This document shows positions 33,888-44,790 of a stretch of DNA of 64,000 nucleotides, piece by piece. The DNA comes from Adiantum capillus-veneris (Eukaryota; Streptophyta; Polypodiopsida; Polypodiales; Pteridaceae). The stretch spans positions 88,968,384-89,032,383 of the forward strand of contig CM043944.1 of assembly GCA_014529385.2 (NCBI GenBank), in the 5' to 3' direction. The stretch's first letter is position 1; every line of letters begins with the position of its first letter. The position numbers were made by a program, and so were the translations under genes. The notes beneath the pieces were generated by a model. That model worked only from the letters and a program-made list of their open reading frames with translations, ran no database searches and was not told the origin of the DNA.

Positions 33888-35800
33888 TTTGACCGCCGGG
33901 CTGCCGATGTTAAATTTCCTGAAAGGAGAATCTCCTTTAAGTTCAGGGAAAAAGACATGTATATAAATGCTAACGAAATGGGTAACACCATCCCCATTGT
34001 ACATACACCAGCTTTCAACAAGTCAATAAAGAGCTCTATTTCCGTGTACATGATTTTTGTTAAAGATTCTCAAAATGAACCTAATGCTTTAACAAAAGAA
34101 AATAAAAGCAACCAAAAGGAATTAGAGTTATCCAATTTTCTCAAGGGGTTTCAAGATGTTTTTATTGACGACATCCCTTGTGAGCTACCTCCTAAACGAG
34201 CTAATGATGACCATGCAATTGAACTTCTTCCAGGAAGTTCACCGCCTAATAAACCTCCTTATAGAGTTTCTCAAGCTCAACAAGAGGAGATTATGCAGCA
34301 AGTGCATGAGTTAGTTGAGAAGGGTATGGTTAGGCCAAGCTCATCTCCATTTTGCTCACCTGTGCTATTAGTGCAAAAGAAAGACGGCACATATCGTATG
34401 TGTGTCGACTATATAGCACTATATAGGATCACTATCAAGAATAGGTTTCCCGTTCCACGGGTAGAAGACCTATTTGATAAGCTACAAGGATCGACCTACT
34501 TCAGTAGGATTGACCTAAAAAGTGGCTATCATCAAATAAGGATAGTTGATCAAGACATTGTAAAGACCGCATTTCGCACCACATTTGGTCTTTACGAATA
34601 CATTGTCATGCCTTTTGGCTTGACCAATGCACCAGCCACATTCAATCACTTGATGGAGAAGCTGTTCAGGCCTCATCGAACCTTCACTGGAGTGTTCTTT
34701 GATGATATTATCATCTACTCTAATTCATTGGAGGAACACAAGCAACACCTCCAGGTAATATTTCAAGTTTTGAGAGAGAATAAACTTTATGTTAATCGAA
34801 AGAAAAGTGAATTTTTCTTGCAAGAGATTCAGTATTTAGGTCACATTATCTCTCAAGATGGTATCCAAATGGATCCATCCAAGTTAGAGGTAATAAAAGG
34901 ATGGCCTAAACCAAGGAATCTTCATGAACTAAGAAGCTTCATAGGTATGTGTGCATACTATAGACGCTTCATAGAAAAGTTCTCACAAATTTCGGGACCA
35001 TTACATGACCTAACAAAGAAAAGCGTTAGGTATACATGGTCTGCTAAGGAGAACAATGCTTTCGAAAAGCTTAAAGAAAAGCTTATCTCTCAACTTGTGC
35101 TTACACTACCGGATCTCTCAAAACCATTTGAGGTCCAATGTGATGCTTGTGGTGATTGCCTTGTAGCTCTTTTGCTCCAAGAAGTGCACGCCATAGGCTA
35201 TGAGAGTCGAAGTCTAGACCCTGTTGAGCAAGCTCTAGGCATACACGAAAAGGAACTCCTTGCAGTTCTACATGCCTTAGACTCATGGAAGCACTATTTA
35301 TTGGGGAATCCTTTCATTCTGCGAACGGATCACCAAAGTCTTAAGTACTTCATGACGCAGACCAAGCTCTCCGATAAACAAATGAGGTGGGAAAATTTCC
35401 TTTCGCAATTTCATTTTCATATTGCTTACATTGCTGGCAAGCATAATCAAGTAGTTGATGCACTCTCAAGACGGCCGAAAGTGAATGCGGTTTCCATAGC
35501 AACTCACAATGATCTATCTTCAATGATAGATGAGTATGCTATTGATCCCGATTTTAGAGATGTGATTTCAGCCCTTGCATTAGGGAAGAAAGAAGAACCA
35601 TTTACTTTACAAGATGGTTATCTTCTCTATGGCAATAGACTATGCGTTACTAACTCACTACCTGAGAAAGTAATGTATGAATCTCATGCTCCACCTTATG
35701 CGGGGCATAGAGGGATTCAGTCTACCTTGAAGGGAATTGAAACATATTTCTATTGGCCTACCATGAAAGTGAACATAGTATGTTTCCAAATGTGTGGTAT
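33888..35800 (+). pseudogene. Element E reverse transcriptase, RNase H and integrase zinc domain
   Basis: Open for over 600 codons after the TGA. RT: KDGTYRMCVDYIALYRIT, where the usual Arg-Ala-Leu-Asn has mutated to Ile-Ala-Leu-Tyr; then FSRIDLKSGYHQIRI, MPFGLTNAPATFNHL and the active site VFFDDIIIYS (about 34689-34718). RNase H: EVQCDACGDCLVALLLQE, RTDHQSLKYFM. The zinc module begins HAPPYAGHRGIQ. A 5-base loss near 35772, relative to element D, shifts the frame just before the C-x2-C pair. Confidence 0.9.
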
Positions 35801-36905
35801 GCCAAAAGACAAAATTGGATAGAGGGAAGCAACTTGGATTGCTTCAACCCTTGCCAATCCCTAATTCACCATGGGAGAGCATATCCATGGATTTTATCTT
35901 TGGATTGCCTAAGTCTATCCATGGGAATACGGGAATATGGACGATAGTAGACAGGTTTAGTAAACAAGCTCATTTTATACCTGTCAAAAAGACTATCAAA
36001 GCCCATCAAATGGCAACCCTCTTCATTTCACAAATTTTCAAGTACCATGGCTTGCCAATGTCCATAGTGTCGGATAGAGATCCTAGAATGACCAGTAATT
36101 TCTGGAAGGGTCTCTTTGAGAATTTAGGGACAAGGCTAAACTTCTCTTCGGCCTATCATCCACAAACGGATGGCCAAAGTGAAATAGCTAACCTAACCAT
36201 TCTCGATCTACTAAAAGCCTATGTAACGGAAGTAGATAAAAGATCCCAATGGGAGAAGTACTTACCCTTAGTGGAGTATGCTTACAATAACACTGTACAT
36301 ACTTCCACGGGAAAAGCACCTTTCGAGGTAATTGAGGGAAGATCAAAAAGTCCCTTGCTACTTAAGGTACATGGGAAGATCTTCGCTGCAGATGAGTATA
36401 GCCGAGACCTACAAGAATATTTTCAAAAGATTAAGGATGCTATCTCTATCACACAACAAAGGCAAAAAGCTGCTGCTGACAAGCACAGAAGAACCCAAGC
36501 CTTTAAAGAAAACGATTGGGTCTTGTTAAAGTTTCCCAAGGCTCGATTAAGGCACACAACGGGCAAGAATCCTACGGGCCACCAAAAGTACTATGCTAAA
36601 CTAGCAAAAAGGTACTATGGTCCCTTTCAGATTCTTAGGCCAATCAATGAGATGGCCTATCAACTCAAGTTGCCCAATCATTGGCTCAGACACAATGCTT
36701 TCCATGTGAGCCTACTAAAGCCTTACAAAGGAGAGCCACCTCAAGAACCAACTATTGAAGACCCACCGGAGATCGAGGACCAAGAGGAGGTGCTGCAGCC
36801 CGAGTCCATTCTCCGACATGAAGACAAGGTATTAAGAGGCGGTAAGACTATCCGATGATATCTTATTAAGTTTAAGAATTATCCTTTTGAAGATGCTAGA
36901 TGAAT
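35794..36905 (+). pseudogene. Element E integrase and chromodomain
   Basis: Open to 36858. DDE core: Asp in SMDFIFGLP, Asp in IVSDRDPRMT and Glu in TDGQSEIAN, with spacing typical of Ty3 integrases. The C-terminal domain includes GKNPTGHQKYYAKLAKRYY and NAFHVSLLKPYKGEPPQE. The chromodomain starts EEVLQPESILRH; its second half (YLIKFKNYPFEDAR) lies beyond a TGA at 36856-36858, and another TGA replaces Trp near 36900. Integrase joins element DNA to the chromosome. Confidence 0.88.
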
Positions 36906-37326
36906 GCAAGGCATACAATTAAAGGATAACCTAAACCTTGTCAATGCTTACAATGCTTCCCAAGAGTAGGCAAATGTACAAAATGTTAAAAAATGAACAA
37001 AGTTTTTGTCTTATAAGACTCTCTTTTTCTTTATTTGTGCACAAAAATGAAGTAGTATGCATGCTTAGATCAAGTTTGTGGAGACGACGTCTCCCAAACA
37101 CCAAGTAGAGCTTGTCACTCTACTACGGAAGACTGATAGGACTGATGTGCAGACATGCTTGCGGCAGCCTCAGGCTCTCAAGCGCCAAATGGACTAGTCA
37201 TCCATTATGGAATGATGTCGTAGGGTAACATAGGGATCCTCTACCCGCTAAGAAAAGGACTCATGAATATGCTTTATCTTCTCTACACCATAGTCGAGGA
37301 CGACTATGATTTCAAGAGAGAGGTAA
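36906..37326 (+). other. Element E 3' untranslated region and polypurine tract
   Basis: No ORF. It ends TTTCAAGAGAGAGGTAA (37310-37326) immediately before the 3' LTR. Confidence 0.7.
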
Positions 37327-38921
37327 TGTCATAATAATCAATATCTAATTCTTCTAAATGATTTTCTCATATTAAACTGATCATTTAATGTGGGGAAGTG
37401 CCAGGGGAGAAAATCCTAGAATATTGGTTAAGCTAGCAGACCGGCCACAGTAGGGATCAAAAGGAGGGAAAATAGGGATCCAAAGGGGGGGCCATCTGCA
37501 AAAGAGCCATGTGCAACAATGGGCTAAAAAGACCCTAAGGTTCAGCCCATTAAGACTTCCAAAATGCTAAGGTTCCAAAATTCAAAGGTTGTGTCCAAAG
37601 GTCAACCCTAGGGAAAATTGGATGCTTTATGTGTGCCCTAAAAGTCTTTGCACATCTCTACATGGGAGGGGGCGAGCCCTAAAGGTAGGGGATGAGAGAG
37701 AAAGCCACACACACACACACACACACAGGCTCCCTTTACACAAAGGGAATGAGGGACACATGTCAGCTCCCTAGGCCAGATGCCCACAAGGTGTGTCCAA
37801 TTTCTATTGGATGACCCTTGAAGTGGACCAATGAGAATTAAGCTAGAGTAAATCTAGTTTAATTAATTTAAAAACATTTAATAAAAGAAACCAATGAGAA
37901 TTAAGTCTCCTAGAAGACTATTGGGCAGTCTCCCAAGGGGTCCAATGAGCATTCAGGAGCCCCATGGCTTGCCTGATTCCTATTGGCCAGGAGGCAAAGG
38001 GGTCCAATGAGAGTTTAGTTTAATTATTTAATTACCTAAAGCTCTCACAAAAGAGGAAAGGGGGACACATGTCAGAAGGCTATCACTTATGCTGCTTAAT
38101 TGTAATTGGCTTGACTTGGGGAGGGCCAATGAGGCTTCAGCAAGAGCAATTAGCAAGAGGGCTCGCCCAAGAGAGAGAGGGGGCTGATTTTTGGCAAGGC
38201 ATTATCACACACACACACTCACACACAGGTTGTGTGAAGCAAAGAAGACTATTTCTTCCCAAGCTTTAATGGAGAGCTCATCACCTACTCCAAGCTTGTG
38301 AGATAGAAGCCTACATCGACACTCTCTTGGCATGTGGATGCAAATCCAACCAAGAGCCAAGATTCAATGCATGCTCATCTCCTCTACCAAGCTAATTACT
38401 AAGCTAAGCTATGCTAATATGAGTGATTATGTGAGGAGATGTACATCTTTCTCGTAAGATACTCCTTCTTCCTCTCAATCTACTCTCATACCCTGCTAGC
38501 TCTCACCATCTTCGAAGGTGTGTGAGGTCTTGGGTCTGAGAACGGGGATAATTCAAGTTGTGTTTGTCAAGTGTTTTGCTTAGTGCATGAAGTTTCCATC
38601 TTCATTGCACTAGCTAGTCTTGAAGGAACACAAAGAATTGTATTGTACAATGTCTCTCTTGATTGGAGAAACCATAATACAAAGCCTTTTGGAGGGGGGA
38701 CCGGCTCCATGCAAATCCGGTCCTCAACTGTTGTCAATAGCTTAATTTCTCTCTCTTTTGAAAGTATTGTCGATGCTATCTAACTAGGTGTTATGCTTTT
38801 TGTTGCTCTCTCCACCCAAGCACTCTTGTAATTCTCATTAGGAATCTATTCTAATGAAATGCCCACTATGTTCATGCCAATTTTCCGCTACACATAAGTT
38901 ATTAGACCATTAAATGTTAGA
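37327..38921 (+). repeat. Element E 3' LTR
   Basis: 1595 bp, the same length as the 5' LTR, with TGTCATAATA at the start. The terminal CA reads GA (38920-38921). The AC microsatellite near 37706 differs in length from the 5' copy. GGGAG follows. Confidence 0.9.
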
Positions 38922-38926
38922 GGGAG

Positions 38927-39353
38927 AGAGCCACGCATATAACAACAAAGATGTAAATATGTAAAAAAGATGTGTATTGAGAGAGAGAGAGATAAGTTAT
39001 AACCACTTGTGATTGTGCAAAAGGCTCTTATTTTTCAAAACTATACAAAATAGATTAAAAGAGTACTGTTCACTAGATTAATCATTATTCTGTAGAAGAT
39101 TAAACTATGTAATCTCAATTTAAGAAAATAATAGATGGTGAAGACAAGGGAGAAATGGTGCTCAAGCATGGTTCTTATCACCTTTAGGCAAGGACTAGCA
39201 AGAGCTAAGCCAAAAAGAAGTGTGTAGGGCCGTCGCCTACATCATATGGAGGCAATTGTCATAACATAAAGTGTCTTTTCTCTTCCTTTTCCTTTTCTAG
39301 AAAAAGTAAGACTCCATAGGACCGTATAGTTTTCTTACTTTAAGTCTTGTCCG
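38927..39353. other. Unassigned non-coding sequence
   Basis: A/G-rich sequence with GA tracts near 38978-38991. I see no gene or repeat with defined ends. Confidence 0.5.
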
Positions 39354-39511
39354 ATTATGGATGTGGGGCATTGGGGATTTGGGTCTCATAACATGGAAGA
39401 AAAGAGAATGCATGGTTGATTGAGATACTCCTATTATGGATGTGGGGCATTGGGGATTTGGGTCTCATAACATGATAGAAAAGAGAATACATGGTTGATT
39501 GAGATACTCTA
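39354..39511 (+). repeat. Two tandem copies of a 79-bp repeat
   Basis: Copies at 39354-39432 and 39433-39511 each begin ATTATGGATGTGGGGCATTG and share CATAACATG and CATGGTTGATTGAGATACTC, with few differences. Confidence 0.85.
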
Positions 39512-40466
39512 ACTCTGGGGAGCCTAGGTCTCGCGTTAAGATCATCATCTTTGTGTAGGATTGCATGAGCTTGGGGGGGCTCGTGTGGTAGCTGTTGCAA
39601 GGGATGGGAGTAGTGGGAGATACTAGGGGTTGCCTAGCCTGGAGGCATCGTCGCATGCGGAGGAAGGATTTGCGATGTAGATGGGTGGAGGTTCTTCTCG
39701 GTTGTGAGGAGCTTGGTCACTCTTTGCCTCCTACTGCAGGCGATCTGCTCGACCATATCATTTTTGGACTTGGGGTTTGGCGGCAACCCTTCCCTCAATC
39801 GGCGGGGGAGAATCTAGCTCACCTAGCCTAGTTCGTGTCCTTGTTGTGCGAAGGTTTAATAGGATCTGAGGTATGGCAATGTTTGTTCGGTTTCGTTTGT
39901 GGTTTGGGGCTTTTGCATGGACCTGCATGACTTTGGTGGGCTCCTGCTGGGGCTTGCGAATGGTGTCTTGGTCAATCGATTCAGTTGGTTCTTGGTTCTT
40001 GTTGGCTCGTCGAGGTCAAGGTCTGGTTGGTGGAGACCCGGTCCAACCTGGTTCGGTGATGGTAAATCTGAAGGTCTTTGGGTTGCATATCTGTTTCATT
40101 TGGTCTCTGGCCTCTTGAGGCATAGTGTGCTCTAGTGGCAAAAGAGTTCCTATGGTGGCACCTCTTGAGTCTTGGGTGGGTGACGGAGACTTTGGGCTCG
40201 GCCCCTTCTCGACAAGTAGTTTTTCTATTCTGGTATTGAGGATGGCAGCCATGTTCTTGGTGTTGTTCAGTCAACGAGGTCGCTCTTCATGTTTAGCCAA
40301 TGTACTTGATATGTGTTATGGTGCGGTGTAATCGTCTCATGTTGTCGTGTGGACTAGTTATCTCGATACCCTAGCTCGATTTTGAGCAGGTTTTTGGCTT
40401 GTAAATTTTTTGGTGATAATTAATATAATTTGCTCACTTTTTTTAGTTTTGCAAAAAAAGAAAAAA
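39500..40466 (+). mobile_element. Probable 5'-truncated LINE-type retroposon
   Basis: A 15-bp exact direct repeat (GAATACATGGTTGAT, 39485-39499 and 40467-40481) flanks a segment ending in an A-rich tail AAAAAAAGAAAAAA (40453-40466). The 3' end (GGCTTGTAAATTTTTTGG, then AATATAATTTGCTCAC) resembles plant LINE 3' ends. ORFs inside show no family. The left repeat also belongs to the 79-bp tandem repeat, which continues into the first bases of the segment, so the 5' boundary is uncertain. Confidence 0.5.
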
Positions 40467-40481
40467 GAATACATGGTTGAT

Positions 40482-40780
40482 GGCTCCAAGCCTACAACCA
40501 AATAACAGGATTTGGTTTGTTTTTTTTTTTTTTCTCTCCTATAGGCCATAGCACCCAAGGGTGAAGTTCGTTCAAATTTGTTTGGTAGACAAATGTACCC
40601 AAGAGCTTTAAAAGTATTAGCCTTTCAAATGCTATTCTCTAAAACATACATTCACTTTTTTGGGCATGCTTCAAAAAGACTTTAGAGGATAAGAATATGT
40701 CCATAAGTCCACCTTGTAATTTTTTGGGCTGTTCAATATAATTCATTCACAATTGTGAGTTTTGCTATTTAAAAAAAAAG
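40482..40780. other. Unassigned sequence with a very short LINE-like tail
   Basis: No gene. A tail-like end (AATATAATTCATTCACAATTG, then AAAAAAAAAG at 40771-40780) is followed by AAGAATATGT (40783), which also occurs at 40691. This could be an insertion of only about 80 bp. Confidence 0.35.
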
Positions 40781-40800
40781 AAAAGAATATGTGTATACAA

Positions 40801-41435
40801 GAACCCTAAATGGCTTCTTGTGGAAGGTGTTTGGGGGCCTATGCTGACAAGCTAAAGGTCTAGGCGCATGGTATTGGGTCAGATAGGTTCTCGGGGTGCA
40901 AAATGGCTAGTGAAGATCTGTCCCATCTCTTCAACAAGTACCTGACGATTAGCGGCTTGGCAAGAAAAATTTGCAAGTGGATCCAAAGAACGTGGAAGAT
41001 TGGGTTCTAGAAGAATGATATGCTCCTAGGAGGGAAGGAAATGTGAAGCCCACCTTTGCTGATTTGCACTCAAATTGTGAGATACTCCTTCTTTCATTAT
41101 GTTTGGCAGGCCAAGAATTGTCAAGTGTTTGAGCAAGACCTCTCTGTAGCTAGTTTCTCAAAGATAATTAGCAAAGCAGGGAGCCAATTTTTGGGATAGG
41201 GAAAAGGTAGAATTCGAATGAGTGGAGTTGGACTGCTCTTGCCATAAGGACCAATTGCAGTGGGTAAGGGCATGTTTTCTGGTAGAACCACTCTTATAGT
41301 TGATGTTGGATAACCTCGGTTTGAGGGTTGTAGTTGTTTGTCCCTTGAGGCTCGACACAAGCTCGAGGTTACTTTGTACATCTTATTGGTATTTCTAATA
41401 TATACACTCGCAATTGTGAGTTCGGCCCACAAACA
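40801..41435 (+). mobile_element. Second LINE-type insertion
   Basis: A 20-bp direct repeat with 19 matches (40781-40800 and 41436-41455, core AAAAGAATATGTG.ATACAA) flanks 635 bp ending in an A-rich sequence. The end (CACTCGCAATTGTGAGTT) matches the tail at 40741, so both come from one family. No RT or endonuclease motif remains. Confidence 0.5.
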
Positions 41436-41455
41436 AAAAGAATATGTGGATACAA

Positions 41456-42030
41456 TTTTGGGTTGATTCTTTTTGTAAGAATCTAAGTGAGATGTTGCTT
41501 TGTGGAAGGGAGTAAATAACAAGCAAAGTCAAAGGGAGATAAAAAATGGTAGGCAACCAACCAGTTGGAGGTGGAAGAGGGACATGAGGGTTGGCAGGAG
41601 AGGCTACATCACAGAGCTAGGAGAAGAAGATTGACTTTTTGTATATATTTGCACTCGCATTGCACACAACGAATAGCTCGCATGTGGAGTGGCTCAACCG
41701 GAAGATTTCTCTCACTTGGTGAGGTCGTGAGGTCGAGGTCGCTCACTGCATGGTGCTTATTTGAGACGTGCCGAACTTGAATTGCTAAGTTGAAGTGGGA
41801 GCTACGAAGATTCAATCTAATGAGAGTAGAAACAATGAGTTTGATCTCATGATGTGAGGAATTAATAAGGGGTCTTTTCATTTAAGGACTTCAAAAAATT
41901 TCATCTCTCTAAATTGTTTTATTGGACGAGAAGGCCACATGGGAGTTGTAGAAAAAACCTACAATTATTCTTTGGACCTTTCACCATCCAATGGTCACCA
42001 TCTATCTATACTATATATAATTGAACTTAA
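41456..42030. other. Unassigned non-coding sequence
   Basis: I see no supported coding region or repeat boundary here. Confidence 0.5.
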
Positions 42031-42374
42031 AATTTTCAAGGAAAGAGAGGGCATCCATGTGTCACTCTCTCCTTCATTTCAAGAACTTACTTTAAGAAAC
42101 ATTTGGTTTGTAATGTAAAAGTGAAGGGTAAGTCAGAAATCATTTGGTTTGAAATGTAAAAGTGAAAGGTAAGTAGCAAGTACACTAATGGTAGAAAATG
42201 AAAAGATTTAGTTTTGATTTTTTTTGTCAAAAAGTCACACTACTTAGTGCTAGCCATGAAGTTCCACTCCCGCCTTCAATTTTGAAGGGTGATTACTTTT
42301 GTTTTTGTAAAGGGTGGCTCTACTTTGTAGCTTGGGAACAACGAGTTGTGTCACACGTCGTTAAGTTGGCACGC

Positions 42375-42433
<59 letters not shown>

Positions 42434-42457
42434 GTCTTCATTATTTGTTGTAGCTCT

Positions 42458-42502
<45 letters not shown>

Positions 42503-42744
42503 GGCCAATCCCATTTAGTCCTACTTAGGAGTGTGTATGTTTATTTCTGTTCGAAAGAGAGAGAGTGCCATTGATTGGCCTTGGCGCTTGACAAAGAATG
42601 CTTCCCTCCCCCCCCTTAAACTTGATCATGAACACAACCCGCCATTTACTTCATGTATGACTTCTCAAATGTTGCTGCAATAGGCCTCATATAGTCTCCT
42701 CTATCAACACCCCTGGTTGCCAACAGCTGATCTGCCACGAGCCA
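42031..42744 (+). repeat. 714-bp tandem duplication, copy 1 (uninterrupted)
   Basis: Begins AATTTTCAAGGAAAGAGAGG, which recurs at 42745. It includes CACACGTCGTTAAGTTGG (42352-42369), two GT/GA microsatellites (42374-42432 and 42457-42502) and a non-coding end (CTTAAACTTGATCATGAACA). Its second half matches 61160-61632, on the far side of composite A. Confidence 0.85.
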
Positions 42745-43120
42745 AATTTTCAAGGAAAGAGAGGGCATCCATGTGTCACTCTCTCCTTCATGTCAAGAAC
42801 TTACTTTAAGAAACATTTGGTTTGAAATGTAAAAGTGAAGGGTAAGCCAGAAATCATTTGGTTTCAAATGTAAAAGTGAAGGGTAAGTAGCAAGTACAGT
42901 AATGGTAGAAAATGAAAAGACTTAGTTTTGACCTCTTCTGTCACATTACTTAGTACTATATATATTTTTATATTTTTTAAAGTCTTTAGCAAGGCCATAG
43001 AGTTTCACTCCAAGCCTCCAATTTTGAAGGGTGATTACTTTTGTTTTTGTAAAGGGTGGCTCTACTTTGTAGCTTGGGAAAATAACGAGCAACGAGCTGT
43101 GTCACACGTCGATAAGTTGG
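42745..43120 (+). repeat. Tandem duplication copy 2, left half, with GTTGG target sequence
   Basis: Matches 42031-42369 with scattered differences and indels and ends CACACGTCGATAAGTTGG. The GTTGG at 43116-43120 is repeated at 61123-61127. Element A is inserted exactly here. Confidence 0.88.
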
Positions 43121-43415
43121 TGTTAACCCTCACGGCTCACGGACACCCCATCACCTACGACGGACGTGTCTTATGTATTTGGTAGAGTCAGGTATCGGGT
43201 TTGTCGAACCAATAGGAAAAGGGTAAGAGTGATCGCCGATGAGAGGCGCACTCTAACTGGGACATTCAAGGGATTAGTTGGCTAAGCATGGGCGCCCAAG
43301 TGTGAATGGGGTGAGCTCATATAAAAGCCAACTAAACCTAAAATTCACTCATTCTCTCATTTGTGCAATAGAAGAGTGCTCTTGCTCCATCTCCATCTTC
43401 TTCTTCTTCACCTCC

Positions 43416-43484
<69 letters not shown>

Positions 43485-43722
43485 TGCGATCGAGCATTGC
43501 GGCGGTACGACGGCGGTGAAGCGGTTGAGCGCGGCGTAGCGGCGTCTCCTTCTTCTTCGCGGCGAGGAATCCTCCACGGCAGGAGCATAGAGCGGTGAGT
43601 GACACACCATTGCCCTCTTTTGAGCTTACTAGTTAAGCTAGTTGTGTGCTTGGAGCCGTCTATGGCTCGCACACGGTGTAACGGCAAGTCCCTTGCTTCG
43701 AGAGTGCGGCTAGGAGCGCACA
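43121..43722 (+). repeat. LTR 3: 5' LTR of outer element A
   Basis: 602 bp, TG...CA, TATA box 43319-43328, GT/GA microsatellite 43417-43485. Its distal marker CACGGTGTAACGGCAAG is shared only with the LTR at 60553. Confidence 0.92.
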
Positions 43723-43726
43723 TTTT

Positions 43727-43744
43727 TGATGCCAATGCCGGGTA
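43727..43744 (+). promoter_or_regulatory. Element A primer-binding site, mutated
   Basis: TGATGCCAATGCCGGGTA, a changed form of the site at 54894. Confidence 0.7.
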
Positions 43745-44790
43745 ATCGCCCTGCACTAAGCCCAAGAGGCACTTTGTGCTTCTCCTATGAGTTGTTTGTA
43801 GTAGGAAAGAAGAGGAAGAGAAAGAGGAATGAGTTGTTTTTCTGTAAGTTGTTAATTTCTGTGTTGTCTGCAAGTTCTGTGATTTCTGCATAATGTTGTG
43901 TTTTCTGTTTGCACACAGTCTTTGCACAATTAGTAGTCGTTAGCTTGTTTGCAGTGAATGAATAAGTAGGAAGGCAGTTAGCAATTTCTGTTGCACACAG
44001 TCTGTACACAGTTTTCTGTCAAGGTTTGCCTGCACACAGTCTTTGCACAGTAAGGTAGTGAGAGAGGAAGTAGGTGGACAGTTAGCTCACTGTCAGTAAG
44101 CAGTTAACAGATTAGTTAGTGGTTAGCAACACTGTTAGTAAGTAGATAAGGTAGTGAGCTGTTGACTGGGAGGTTAGGTAGGTGACAATGTGTGTGGCCA
44201 AGAAAGGGTCACCAAAACCGCGCGACCCGTCGCCCAAAGAAATAAATAAATAAATTTAAAATTAAAAAAAAACCGAAAATATTTAAGCGTGAGTGACTGG
44301 GGGGCTACACTAAAATTTTGATCCCAAGCCCAAGCCCAGGCCTCAGTCCTCAGTCTTGTGATATATACTAGACTCACTCTTATATATATACCCTACCCCC
44401 TCAAGAGGGAATGAGAGCATGTGGGGCAAGTCCTCCACTCTCCTCCCTTCTCTTCCCACTTGCACCCTTAGACTTTCTTATTTGGGCCTAGTTCCCTACT
44501 AGAAATTGACGGTTTTAGGGATTCCGAGGGCATAAAGCGACCAAACGGAGGACTGTAAAGCACGACATGTCCCTCTGATCGAGACGCTCGTTTTGAGCTA
44601 TCATACGATCTATTCTATAGCTGGGTCAGAAAAAAAGAACCAAAAAATCAAAAAATAAATAAATAAGAAACGACTTGGGTTGCAAAACACCCAAAATTAC
44701 TAGGTGAGCAACCTTCGCGGGCACCCATTATTCCTCCACCCTAGGTTCTGGACCTTCGGCCAGGACTCAAGGTAGTGCGACCCAAGATCC
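43745..44790 (+). other. Element A leader
   Basis: About 1 kb without a gene. It holds short repeats of GCACACAGTCT. Compared with inner element B (55797-55897), about 90 bp that include the putative Gag start are missing near 44715; the GCGGG shared at both edges suggests a microhomology deletion. Confidence 0.6.

Larger units (their letters stand above)
30023..38921 (+). mobile_element. Element E: near-complete chromodomain-type Ty3/gypsy retrotransposon
   Basis: 8.9 kb with two 1595-bp LTRs, a clean primer-binding site for initiator tRNA-Met, Gag, protease, RT, RNase H, integrase and a chromodomain, and a polypurine tract. Only a few lesions interrupt the ORFs: stops at 32380 and 33885, frameshifts near 33045 and 35780, and stops in the chromodomain. 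It is dead but much fresher than element D. Confidence 0.9.
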
